From Bacteroidales bacterium (lineage in GTDB: Bacteria; Bacteroidota; Bacteroidia; Bacteroidales; F082): DNA of 64,000 nucleotides. The stretch spans positions 1 to 64,000 of the forward strand of contig JAFGXS010000080.1 of the NCBI GenBank assembly GCA_016936505.1, written 5' to 3'. Of this stretch, positions 56,333-64,000 are shown piece by piece. The position numbers and the translations under genes are program-made. The notes under the pieces were generated by a model. It saw nothing but the letters and a program-made list of their open reading frames with translations, had not been told where the DNA came from and searched no databases. Within the stretch, counting starts at the first letter, position 1, and every line of letters begins with the position of its first letter.

Positions 56333-57547
56333 ATGAAAGGTAAATTTGTTTATCAGTGTGTAGATTGTGGGGAAACCTATACTGACGATAAAATTCGTTA
56401 TTTGTGCCCTGTTTGCTCTAAGTCTAATACAAAGGATAATCCACCCAAAGGAGTTTTAAAGGTGTTGTTCGACTACGAAGATCTGAACCGGAAGAATACT
56501 ACACTTCAGCTTTTAAAAAATACCGGCTTCCTTGATTTGTTCCCCATCAGTAAGTTGGAAAGCCTGCCCAATTTAAAAGTCGGAAACACGGCTTTGATTC
56601 CTTTATCTTCAATTGACGGTCACCGGCTTAAGAATAATGTTTTTATTAAAGATGATTCACTTAATGCTACCTATTCCTTTAAAGACAGGGCTTCAGCAGT
56701 AGTTTCGGCTTTTGCCAAAGAGCATGGAATTGATACAATCATTACAGCTTCCACCGGAAATGCAGGCTCTTCTCTGGCCGGAATTTGTGCTGCTCAGCAC
56801 CAGAAAGCTGTTGTTCTGGTTCCTGAAATGGCACCGTTGGCCAAGCTGACACAGATTCTGATGTATGGTGCCACTTTAGTTCCTGTAAAAGGAACCTATG
56901 ACGATGCTTTTGATCTGAGTGTTGAAGCTACCGAAAATCTGGGCTGGTACAACCGCAACACTGCATACAACCCATTGACTATTGAAGGAAAGAAAACAGT
57001 TTCGTTTGAATTGTTGGATCAAATGGATGGAAAGCTTCCTGATAAGATTTATGTTCCGGTGGGTGATGGCGTAATTATTTCAGGTGTTTATAAAGGTTTT
57101 GAGGATTTGCACAAACTGAATATAATCGATCATATTCCTGTAATTGTTGCGGTACAATCTGCAGGAAGTGCCAATCTGGTCAATAATTTGAATAACAATA
57201 GTTTTTCATTTGTCCCCAGTCGTACGGTAGCCGATTCCATTTCGGTGGATATTCCGCGGAACTTTTACATGGCTCAACAGTTTCTGAAAAAATATAGAGG
57301 CGAAACCCTGTTGGTTTCAGATGAAGAAATACTCAATGCCTCGGCAGTTTTGTCGAGAAATACAGGTTTGTTTGCCGAACCCGCAGCAGTAACGGCTTTT
57401 GCAGGAATGTTAAAAGATAATGCTGAAGGAAACCTGGTTGTATTGTCAACGGGCAGTGGATTGAAGGATTTGCAGGCTGTACAGCAGCTGATTTCAATGC
57501 CCGGGGCTATTGTCCCTGAACTGGAGCATTTAATGTCGAGAATATGA
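56333..57547 (+). CDS. Threonine-synthase-like PLP enzyme
   Basis: 404 residues. The N-terminal zinc ribbon (C9, C12, C25, C28) and the PLP lysine Lys117 in YSFKDRA match class-II threonine synthase-like proteins; TASTGNAGSSLAG (about 139-151) is the phosphate-binding loop and STGSGLKD the distal loop. Authentic ThrC is possible, but its ATGA overlap with a molybdenum hydroxylase, and co-transcription with SsnA, argue for a catabolic ammonia-lyase role analogous to YgeX (2,3-diaminopropionate ammonia-lyase) in the related E. coli cluster. That functional link is inference. Confidence 0.82.
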   Translation: MKGKFVYQCVDCGETYTDDKIRYLCPVCSKSNTKDNPPKGVLKVLFDYEDLNRKNTTLQLLKNTGFLDLFPISKLESLPNLKVGNTALIPLSSIDGHRLKNNVFIKDDSLNATYSFKDRASAVVSAFAKEHGIDTIITASTGNAGSSLAGICAAQHQKAVVLVPEMAPLAKLTQILMYGATLVPVKGTYDDAFDLSVEATENLGWYNRNTAYNPLTIEGKKTVSFELLDQMDGKLPDKIYVPVGDGVIISGVYKGFEDLHKLNIIDHIPVIVAVQSAGSANLVNNLNNNSFSFVPSRTVADSISVDIPRNFYMAQQFLKKYRGETLLVSDEEILNASAVLSRNTGLFAEPAAVTAFAGMLKDNAEGNLVVLSTGSGLKDLQAVQQLISMPGAIVPELEHLMSRI

Positions 57548-60096
57548 TGATTACTTTTTTTGTCAACGGAAAAAAATACGAGTATGATGGTGATCCCGAT
57601 CGTATGCTGTTGAAATATCTGAGAAATGATCTGGGTATTACTTCAGTAAAGGATGGTTGCTCTGGTCAGGCAGCCTGTGGTTCCTGTACAGTGGAGATCA
57701 ACGGCGAAGCTAAACTTTCCTGTGTTACCAAAATGAAAACGCTGGATCAGGCTGAAATCCTCACCATTGAAGGTTTTTCTGAAAACATAAAAGATACACT
57801 GGCCAAAGCCATGGTCAACGAAGGAGCTGTGCAGTGCGGTTTTTGTACGCCCGGATTTATTACGCGTTCCAAAGTACTTTTACAGAATAATACCACCCCT
57901 GATTTAAAGGATATTCGACTGGCTTTTAAACCGCACATCTGCCGTTGTACAGGATACAAAAAAATTGAACAGGGAGTTTTGACAGCTGCGGAAGCGTTGC
58001 GTGAGAACAAAAAGCTGGAAATCAGAAAAACTTCCGGGAAGGTCGGCGTTTCCCAACCCAAATATCAGGCTTATGAAACAGCGCTGGGGCAGCGGAACTT
58101 TGTGGACGATCTGTTTTTGGAAAATATGCTGTTCGGGGCTTTGAAGTTCAGCGACTATCCCAAAGCACACATTCTGAAGATTGACTACAGTGAAGCTATG
58201 GCTGTTCCTGGTGTAAAAAGAGTGTTCACAGCCAATGACATACCGGGCGAAAAACGGGTAGGACTTATTTTACAGGACTGGTCTGTAATGATAGGCGAAG
58301 GCGAAACTACACACTACATTGGTGATGTGCTGGCCGGTGTGGTGGCCGAAACCGAAGAGCAGGCGCGCGAAGCTGTCGCGCTTATTAAGGTGGAATATAA
58401 AGTGCTGGAACCGGTTACAGATGTCTTTAAAGCCATCGACGGACCTCAGGTTCACAGCGAACGTCCAAATAATTTTGAAACGGTTCATTACACCATAGGT
58501 GATGCTGATGAGGCGTTTAAAAAGGCAAAGTATATTTCGGAAGGAACCTATGAAACCCAGCGTATTGAACACGGGTTCATGGAAAAAGAAGCTTCTGTGG
58601 CGCTACCCGACAGAAAAGGAGGATTGAAGATTTACAGCCAGAGTCAGGGAGTGTATGAGGATCGTCGTCAGGTGGCCATGATTCTGGGTTTACCTGAAGA
58701 TAAGATACATGTTGAGCTGGTACCTAATGGCGGTGGTTTTGGCGGAAAAGAGGACCTGAGTATTCAGGGACAGACCGCTTTGTTTGCCTGGCTGATGCAA
58801 CAGCCGGTGAAAATCACACTGACGCGGGAAGAGTCTATTATGTTGCATCCCAAACGACATCCTGTGTTTATGGATATGAAATTGGGTGCCGATGAAAATG
58901 GAATGCTTGTTGCGTTGTCACTTATGGCAGTTGGAGATACAGGAGCTTATGCTTCCGTAGGAATGAAGGTTATGGAGCGGGTTGCCGGTCATGCTGCCGG
59001 AGGTTATTTTGTCCCAAACGTACAAATGACAGCCAAAACAGTGTATACCAATAATATTCCCTGTGGTGCTATGCGTGGTTTTGGTGTGAACCAGGTGGTT
59101 TTTGCGTTGGAGCAGTGTATTGATGACATCTGCGAAAAAGGAGGTTTTGACCGCTGGCAATTCCGCTGGGATAATGCTTTGGTAGACGGACTTCAGACGG
59201 CAACCGGACAAAAGGTCTTTGGTGTGGGGATCAGAGCCTGTCTTGAAGCGGTTAAAGAAGATTTTAACAGTGCGCGATTTGCCGGACTGGCTACAGCCAT
59301 CAAAAATTCCGGTGTGGGCAACGGCATGGTGGACGAATCAAAAGTGAAGATTGAAATCCTGTCTGAAGATAAAGTGCGTATTTGTCACGGCTGGACCGAA
59401 ATGGGACAAGGGGTGCACAATATGGCATTGCAGACCCTCTGTGAAGAAACCGGATTAAATCCGGAAACAATAGAAGTGGTGGTGGATACCGATGCCCAGA
59501 TTAAAACAGGAATGACTACTTCGTCGCGGGCTACAGCTCTGGTTGGGTTGGCGGTGATCAATGCAGCTCAACAGCTGAAAGAGGATTTGAAAAATTATTC
59601 AGTTGCCGAACTAACAGGAAAAACCTATTCAGGGCAATACATTTGCGATTGGACATCCAAGCCCGGAACTGAGGTGGAGAATCCGAAAATTCATTATTCC
59701 TATGGTTATGCAGCACAGGTTTGCGTACTCGACAAGGAAGGAAACGTGAATAAAATAGTAGCTGCCCACGATGCCGGAAAAATTATGAACCCCATGTTGT
59801 TCGAGGGGCAGATTGAAGGAGCGGTTCATATGGGGCTGGGTTATGCACTTACCGAAGATCTGCCTATGAAAGATGGTTATTTAATTTCGGATCGTTACAG
59901 AAAACTTGGTATTTTGCGGGCGCATGAAACACCGGATATTGTGGTGAAAGGCATAGAAGTGAAAGATCCGGTAGGGCCTTACGGTGCCAAGGGAGTGGGT
60001 GAGATCGGACTGGTGCCTACGGCTGCAGCTGTGGCTAATGCATTTTATCGGTTTGATGGCATCAGAAGAACCAAACTACCCATGAAAAGAAAATAG
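57544..60096 (+). CDS. Molybdenum hydroxylase, selenium-dependent xanthine dehydrogenase type
   Basis: 850-residue xanthine-oxidase-family hydroxylase, matching the length of the 'Se-dependent XDH' group. N-terminal two [2Fe-2S] clusters: C39, C45, C48, C60 and C98, C101, C133, C135. Then the hammerhead domain (about 160-300) and the molybdopterin domain with GGGFGGKEDL (about 399-408), AMRGFGVNQ and the C-terminal GVGEIG with the expected catalytic Glu. There is no FAD domain and no in-frame TGA; the 'selenium' in this family is a labile cofactor, not selenocysteine. Overlaps the previous gene by ATGA; ssnA follows by two bases. Substrate: likely a purine or similar N-heterocycle (inference). 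Confidence 0.88.
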   Translation: MMITFFVNGKKYEYDGDPDRMLLKYLRNDLGITSVKDGCSGQAACGSCTVEINGEAKLSCVTKMKTLDQAEILTIEGFSENIKDTLAKAMVNEGAVQCGFCTPGFITRSKVLLQNNTTPDLKDIRLAFKPHICRCTGYKKIEQGVLTAAEALRENKKLEIRKTSGKVGVSQPKYQAYETALGQRNFVDDLFLENMLFGALKFSDYPKAHILKIDYSEAMAVPGVKRVFTANDIPGEKRVGLILQDWSVMIGEGETTHYIGDVLAGVVAETEEQAREAVALIKVEYKVLEPVTDVFKAIDGPQVHSERPNNFETVHYTIGDADEAFKKAKYISEGTYETQRIEHGFMEKEASVALPDRKGGLKIYSQSQGVYEDRRQVAMILGLPEDKIHVELVPNGGGFGGKEDLSIQGQTALFAWLMQQPVKITLTREESIMLHPKRHPVFMDMKLGADENGMLVALSLMAVGDTGAYASVGMKVMERVAGHAAGGYFVPNVQMTAKTVYTNNIPCGAMRGFGVNQVVFALEQCIDDICEKGGFDRWQFRWDNALVDGLQTATGQKVFGVGIRACLEAVKEDFNSARFAGLATAIKNSGVGNGMVDESKVKIEILSEDKVRICHGWTEMGQGVHNMALQTLCEETGLNPETIEVVVDTDAQIKTGMTTSSRATALVGLAVINAAQQLKEDLKNYSVAELTGKTYSGQYICDWTSKPGTEVENPKIHYSYGYAAQVCVLDKEGNVNKIVAAHDAGKIMNPMLFEGQIEGAVHMGLGYALTEDLPMKDGYLISDRYRKLGILRAHETPDIVVKGIEVKDPVGPYGAKGVGEIGLVPTAAAVANAFYRFDGIRRTKLPMKRK

Positions 60097-60098
60097 TT

Positions 60099-61364
60099 AT
60101 GACACTGTTACTCAAAAATGCACGGTTTCTCGACTGGGAAAAACTTACGTTTACCGATACCCATATTCTGGTTGAAGAGGGGGTTAATGGTAAAATATTT
60201 TTTACTCCACGGTCGGTGCCTGAGATAGAAGTGAGCGAAGTAATCGACTGCAAAGGAAAGATTGTAACCAAGTCGTTTGCAGTAGGTCATCATCATATTT
60301 ATTCGGCGCTGGCTACAGGAATGCCTGCTCCTGCAAAGAATCCGGGAAACTTTTTTGAAATTCTGAAATACATCTGGTGGACGCTCGACAAGGCTCTGGA
60401 TAAGGAGATGATAGAAGCCAGTGCATTGGCAACGGCAATTGCATGTGCCAAAGCAGGCGCTACATTTGCTGTTGATCACCACGCCTCACCCAATGCTGTT
60501 GAAGGTTCGCTGGAGATTATTGCCAATGCTTTTGATCGCATAGGGGTAGGGCATTTGTTATGTTATGAAGTTACGGATCGTGATGGCAGAGAGAAGGCAG
60601 AACTGGGACTGAATGAAACAGAGCAATATCTTAAAAAACGTCAGGGGCTAGTAGGGTTGCATGCTTCTTTTACGGTGGGAGATGAAACCATGAAGAAAGC
60701 AGCTGCTCTGGTGGAGAAATTTAAATCGGGTTTACATATACACGTGGCTGAGGACCGCTACGATCAGGATAGAACAACTGCCGATTACGGAATGAAGGTT
60801 GTGGAACGCCTGAACGCTTACAATATGCTGGATCACAGCAAAACTATTTTAGTGCACGGTTTGCATCTTTCCGATGCTGAAAGGAAACTGTTTCGTGATT
60901 CGAAAGCCTGGATGGCTGAAAATATGGAAAGCAATCTCAACAACGGTGTTGGTGTGTTTAACAGCTATGGACTGGGAGAAAAAATTATGCTGGGAACCGA
61001 TGGTATGCACAGCGATATGATCCGAAGTGCGCAGCAGGCCTATTTTGCCGGACAGAGTTTTGAACAGGTTGATTTTGGCGGTGTGTACAACCGGTTCAGA
61101 AATGTACACCGTTATCTTGCCGAAAATAAATTTGACGGCGACGGTGAAAACAACCTGGTAGTGCTGGATTACGAAAGCCGTACTCCTGTTACGGAACAAA
61201 ATGTATTGGGACACTTTGTTTTTGGCTGGAACTCCTCACAGGTGCAATATGTGATATCTGACGGTAAGCTGATTATGAAAGACCGTGTCATACAAACTGT
61301 GGATGAAGCAGAAGTAATGACTTTTGCCCGTGAACAGGCACAAAGGCTCTGGAACAGGATGTAG
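60099..61364 (+). CDS. ssnA: SsnA-type amidohydrolase
   Basis: Metal-dependent amidohydrolase of the SsnA group, related to guanine/chlorohydrolase deaminases. The 421 residues contain the metal-binding HHH in VGHHHIYS (about 66-73), VDHHASP, HIHVAEDRYDQ (about 214-224), HGLHLSD and the catalytic Asp in LGTDGMHSDM. Length is typical (about 440 or less). Last gene of the PLP-hydroxylase-SsnA operon. In related clusters SsnA acts in purine or pyrimidine-type ring deamination/hydrolysis; the actual substrate is unknown. Confidence 0.87.
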   Translation: MTLLLKNARFLDWEKLTFTDTHILVEEGVNGKIFFTPRSVPEIEVSEVIDCKGKIVTKSFAVGHHHIYSALATGMPAPAKNPGNFFEILKYIWWTLDKALDKEMIEASALATAIACAKAGATFAVDHHASPNAVEGSLEIIANAFDRIGVGHLLCYEVTDRDGREKAELGLNETEQYLKKRQGLVGLHASFTVGDETMKKAAALVEKFKSGLHIHVAEDRYDQDRTTADYGMKVVERLNAYNMLDHSKTILVHGLHLSDAERKLFRDSKAWMAENMESNLNNGVGVFNSYGLGEKIMLGTDGMHSDMIRSAQQAYFAGQSFEQVDFGGVYNRFRNVHRYLAENKFDGDGENNLVVLDYESRTPVTEQNVLGHFVFGWNSSQVQYVISDGKLIMKDRVIQTVDEAEVMTFAREQAQRLWNRM

Positions 61365-61491
61365 GGGTAGAATAATAAGTTCAAAGGAGAAAGTTTAAAG
61401 AAAAAAGTTCAAAGCAAAAAATGGGTTCCAATGATATTGAAACTGTCATTGACTTTACCTTATTTATTTTCGAAACTTTCTAATTGTTTTT

Positions 61492-61935
61492 TTAAAGCTG
61501 TCCTTTATAATTCGGGTCATAGTCAACTATCCATTCTATACCGTATTTGTCTCTGAACATTCCAAAGTATGAACCCCAGGGACTGTCAGCAATAGGCATT
61601 TCTATTTTCCCGCCCTTCGAAAGTCCGTTAAACAGTTTGTTGGCTTCCTCTTTGGTTTCAGCACTGATAGAGATTTTGCTTCTGGTTTCATTTTCGTCAT
61701 GCCTCCCCATAAATTCAGGGGTGTCGCTTCCCATTAACACATCACTTTTGCCAACAGGTAGGGCGATGTGCATGATTTTATCGGCTTCTTTTTCATCTAT
61801 CGGATGGTTAGGATCACCGGGTAAATCTTTGAAACGCATAATCATTGCAAATTCTCCGCCAAATACCGATTTGTAAAATGTAAAGGCTTCTTCAGCGTTG
61901 CCGTTAAAATGAATGTATGGATTGATTTGTGCCAT
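61492..61935 (-). CDS. VOC-superfamily (PhnB/3-demethylubiquinone-like) protein
   Basis: 147-residue VOC-fold protein of the PhnB-like group. Signatures: NPYIHFNGNAEEAFTFYKS (about 5-23), VLMGSDTPE, and the terminal WGSYFGMFRDKYGIEWIV (about 120-137). Members have no agreed activity. It stands alone on the minus strand after the hydroxylase operon. Gene is complete. Confidence 0.9.
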   Translation of the reverse strand: MAQINPYIHFNGNAEEAFTFYKSVFGGEFAMIMRFKDLPGDPNHPIDEKEADKIMHIALPVGKSDVLMGSDTPEFMGRHDENETRSKISISAETKEEANKLFNGLSKGGKIEMPIADSPWGSYFGMFRDKYGIEWIVDYDPNYKGQL

Positions 61936-62056
61936 TTTGATAGATTTTAAGTTTAGTTGTAGCTTAATGTTTTAATGGGACTGAGTTTTTCCTTGCAATA
62001 ACGACAATATTTCTATTTATTTTGCGCTTTGACATTTCAGGCGTAAGATAATTCTT

Positions 62057-62455
62057 TTAATTCTTTCTTTTTAATGTGTCAATCAGTGCAATGGTTAAAT
62101 TGTAAATTGATTCCAATTGTTCAATATTGTTGATGTTTCTGTGGATATTCAGACTCAGTTTGTATGAACCGTTTTTTTTGTGCTCTCCTCCGATAAAAGC
62201 AGGATGCTCCCGTAGCATAATGTTGGTGATATTTGTATCGTTTATGATCTCCCTGATTTTCTGACTTTCATCTCTTGAAACAAGATATTTGCTGTTCAGT
62301 TTTTTGTTGGCTGACTTTATTTTCTGCTTGTTGAACCGGTTCAGAATTTTTTCAATAAAATAGGCTTTGGAAATCCCGAACCGGGGCTGACCTGTGGCAC
62401 TGATGAGATTACATTCAATAAAAAACGGTTTGGTATCCGATTCTTTTAAAATCAC
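62057..62455 (-). CDS. Hypothetical protein, probably 5'-truncated
   Basis: Not recognised. The listed ORF starts with GTG at 62455 and encodes 132 residues (beta-rich, then a basic helix such as AYFIEKILNRFNKQK). Translation stays open upstream to a stop at 62525-62527, adding protein-like residues (RIELNFKYENVSVIL) but no ATG. The stop lies beside an eight-A homopolymer on the minus strand (62519-62526), so a frameshift or deletion of the true N-terminus is likely. Neighbouring ORFs are also broken. Confidence 0.5.
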   Translation of the reverse strand: MILKESDTKPFFIECNLISATGQPRFGISKAYFIEKILNRFNKQKIKSANKKLNSKYLVSRDESQKIREIINDTNITNIMLREHPAFIGGEHKKNGSYKLSLNIHRNINNIEQLESIYNLTIALIDTLKRKN

Positions 62456-62641
62456 ACTAACGTTCTCGTATTTGAAGTTTAGCTCAATTCTGTCAAGATC
62501 ACGTGAAACAGTTGTTACTTTTTTTTAAAGTTATGTTATTTTTTATTGAGAGTTCTTTTCAGATTCGGCTTTTTGCGAATATCCCAAACTCCTTAAGTCC
62601 AGTGTTCAGATTTCTTCATTTTCAATTGTTGTTTTTGGTTC

Positions 62642-63207
62642 TCATTTAATATCCCTTGTTGGTTCAATATAATTGTCTTTAAAATCTTTGTAGTTGCGCA
62701 TTAACTGAAACTCACTATTTAACAAATTAGGTAAGTATATTATGGTGAGTTGCTTACTTTCTTTTGAGCCGGAAAAAAGGTTGGGGTACACAAAGTCTAT
62801 TAGTTTGTCCATTTTTGCATCAATAAGCTTTGATGCGGCTTTCATCTATATGAGCCGCGACATGATCTCAAAATCAATTAAGCTGATTTGATTTTCTTAT
62901 AAAAACCCAATCCCGAATGATTTAATGGAGCCATTTTTAAGCCGCCTCCCTTTACTAAAATAAGATGGCTTGTTGTGCGGTCGGCGCTGTATTTGTTAAT
63001 GGTGTCAAGCAGGCTTGTCTGTTTTTCGACAACGTCTTTCAAATTAGCATAATTCGACTCAACTTCTTGTTTAATGGTCTCGATGGAGGCTTTATAATAT
63101 TTTTCTGCCTGAATGTTTTCTCTGAGGTTGCTTACAAACAATGCAATTAAAACACCAATGGTAATAATTATAAGTTCTTTCAGGAAAGACCTTATTTTGT
63201 TCAGCAT
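62642..63207 (-). pseudogene. Broken membrane-anchored protein (DUF6090-like)
   Basis: Two ORFs are pieces of one gene. The first (63207-62878, 109 aa) has an N-terminal membrane helix (ELIIITIGVLIALFVSNLREN) and a coiled-coil periplasmic part. In a shifted frame, translation goes on as SLIDFEIMSRLI, hits an in-frame TAG at 62848-62846, and resumes with MKAASKLIDAKMDKLIDFVY to 62642. At least one frameshift near 62880 and one nonsense codon thus split the gene; the original protein would have been about 190 residues. The whole resembles the small membrane proteins of Bacteroidota annotated DUF6090; the family assignment is from memory of the N-terminal pattern. Confidence 0.65.
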
Positions 63208-63334
63208 AGAGTTTGGTTTTATTTATAGTTATTTATAGGTTATTACCGATTTCTTACCGTATTGTTGTCTAAGAAACAATACGATAGCAGTCCGCATGCT
63301 TTTCTTTATTACCCTTGTTTAGGCAACCCGACAC

Positions 63335-63772
63335 CTAGTTTTTCTTCCCTAATTTATAGCGTATGCCCCACGAACTTTGCAGTATAAAGTTAGCATCTCT
63401 TTGAATGTCTATTATAGTTTCTAATTCTAGATGTAATGAAAATCTTTTGAACGTTTTAATCGGGGTAAATTGTACTCCAACAGGAACTATAATCCCGTTA
63501 AAATAGTTAACGACACCACCAATTCCTACATAAACATTATGCCTTTCTTTATTAATAAAGTTATAGCAAAGGACCGCTTCTGGTGTTATGTCTTCTATAT
63601 ATGTATTGCTGTATATTCTTAATTCTCCCCACACTTTATCATTGAAATTGTATCCCACTCCAATCTTTGAAGTTGGTGATGAATAATAGGAAACACTTAC
63701 CTGTGAAAAACCTTTTAAACCGATGATGATAAATAATCCCAATAACACGGTAATTCTAATTGTTTGTTTCAT
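63335..63772 (-). CDS. Small outer-membrane beta-barrel-like protein
   Basis: 145 residues: signal peptide (hydrophobic ITVLLGLFIIIGL, cleavage after GFSQ), then alternating strands with aromatic girdle residues (e.g. KVWGELRIYSNTYIE, VYVGIGGVVNYFNG). Six to eight beta strands and a C-terminal IRYKLGKKN suggest a small eight-stranded barrel. No named family recognised. Complete, on the minus strand within the degraded accessory end. Confidence 0.7.
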   Translation of the reverse strand: MKQTIRITVLLGLFIIIGLKGFSQVSVSYYSSPTSKIGVGYNFNDKVWGELRIYSNTYIEDITPEAVLCYNFINKERHNVYVGIGGVVNYFNGIIVPVGVQFTPIKTFKRFSLHLELETIIDIQRDANFILQSSWGIRYKLGKKN

Positions 63773-63846
63773 TTTTGTTTATTTTTTAATGTTAAATATT
63801 TTCGTTTTGGTTAGTAATTTCAATTACATATTACCCTTTTTACCGA

Positions 63847-64000
63847 CTATTCCACAGGAATAAATTGCATTACCCATGAATTGTTCTGTGTACCTTTACA
63901 TAAAACTACAAGTTCTGTTCCTTCCCTATTTGCAAAAATTTTACGCGCACTTACAATAAAAGGGGGAGTTTGCTCATCGGACTTGCAGATTGAGTCGTAT
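63847..64000 (-). CDS. C-terminal fragment of a CDS cut by the window edge
   Basis: On the minus strand a frame is open from the window end (first full codon 63999-63997) to a TAG at 63849-63847, giving the last 50 residues of a protein (e.g. IFANREGTELVVLCKG, SWVMQFIPVE). Not long enough to name. The rest lies beyond the window. Confidence 0.45.
   Translation of the reverse strand, partial: YDSICKSDEQTPPFIVSARKIFANREGTELVVLCKGTQNNSWVMQFIPVE

Noticed and set aside
57544-60096. Selenocysteine in the 'selenium-dependent' hydroxylase
   Set aside because: No in-frame TGA occurs within the gene; the family name refers to a labile selenium cofactor.

Overview
The window looks like a chromosomal segment of a Bacteroidota bacterium. 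Supporting signs are the repeated TAnnTTTG -7 promoter elements, a type IX secretion protein (PorQ), a 6S-type RNA between zapA and the RNase Y gene, a long NusB, DUF2851, and A+T-rich codon use. The gene set suggests a free-living, possibly marine member (Marinilabiliales/Cytophagales-like). That placement is an inference; no rRNA or other decisive marker is present.

Layout. 1-7.9 kb: a type I restriction-modification operon (hsdM, hsdS, hsdR). Between hsdS and hsdR lies an unusual 491-residue protein that joins a RibD-like deaminase domain to a RecG-related GHKL-like ATPase domain and a winged helix. Two near-identical hairpins follow it. 7.9-9.4 kb: accessory tail with a gene-free stretch, an apparently frameshifted TonB-plug-like gene and a zinc-ribbon membrane protein. 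9.5-17.7 kb, minus strand: nhaA, a UvrD/PcrA helicase, and a tripartite efflux operon (ATPase, HlyD lipoprotein, FtsX-type permease, TolC). 17.8-26.3 kb, plus strand: a MarR regulator, then a tightly overlapped carotenoid operon (crtB, crtZ, fused lycopene cyclase, CruF-like protein, PlsC-like acyltransferase, GT2 glycosyltransferase, TPR protein, crtI, crtE). It suggests a glycosylated and acylated carotenoid. 26.4-44.9 kb: housekeeping genes: acyl-CoA dehydrogenase, xerD, a PAS histidine kinase and its receiver, tsaC, dapD, nusB, aconitase, porQ, recF with a DUF721 gene, RNase Y, 6S RNA, zapA, a coiled-coil gene, DUF2851, gcvT and comB. 44.9-50.7 kb: rarA, lgt and a BtuFCD/FecBCD-type uptake ABC transporter. 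50.8-61.4 kb: a catabolic cluster with a YgfK-like flavin/iron-sulfur oxidoreductase, an Lrp regulator, two fold-type-II PLP enzymes, a molybdenum hydroxylase of the 'selenium-dependent xanthine dehydrogenase' type and an SsnA-type amidohydrolase. 61.4-64 kb: a VOC protein and a decaying accessory end with a broken membrane protein, a possibly 5'-truncated ORF, a small beta-barrel protein and a CDS cut by the window edge.

The best candidates for something undescribed are (1) the deaminase-ATPase fusion inside the type I R-M operon and (2) the purine/N-heterocycle-like cluster, in which a molybdenum hydroxylase and SsnA are translationally linked to a threonine-synthase-like enzyme, with a second orphan PLP enzyme nearby. 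No tRNA, rRNA, CRISPR array, transposase or prophage was seen.
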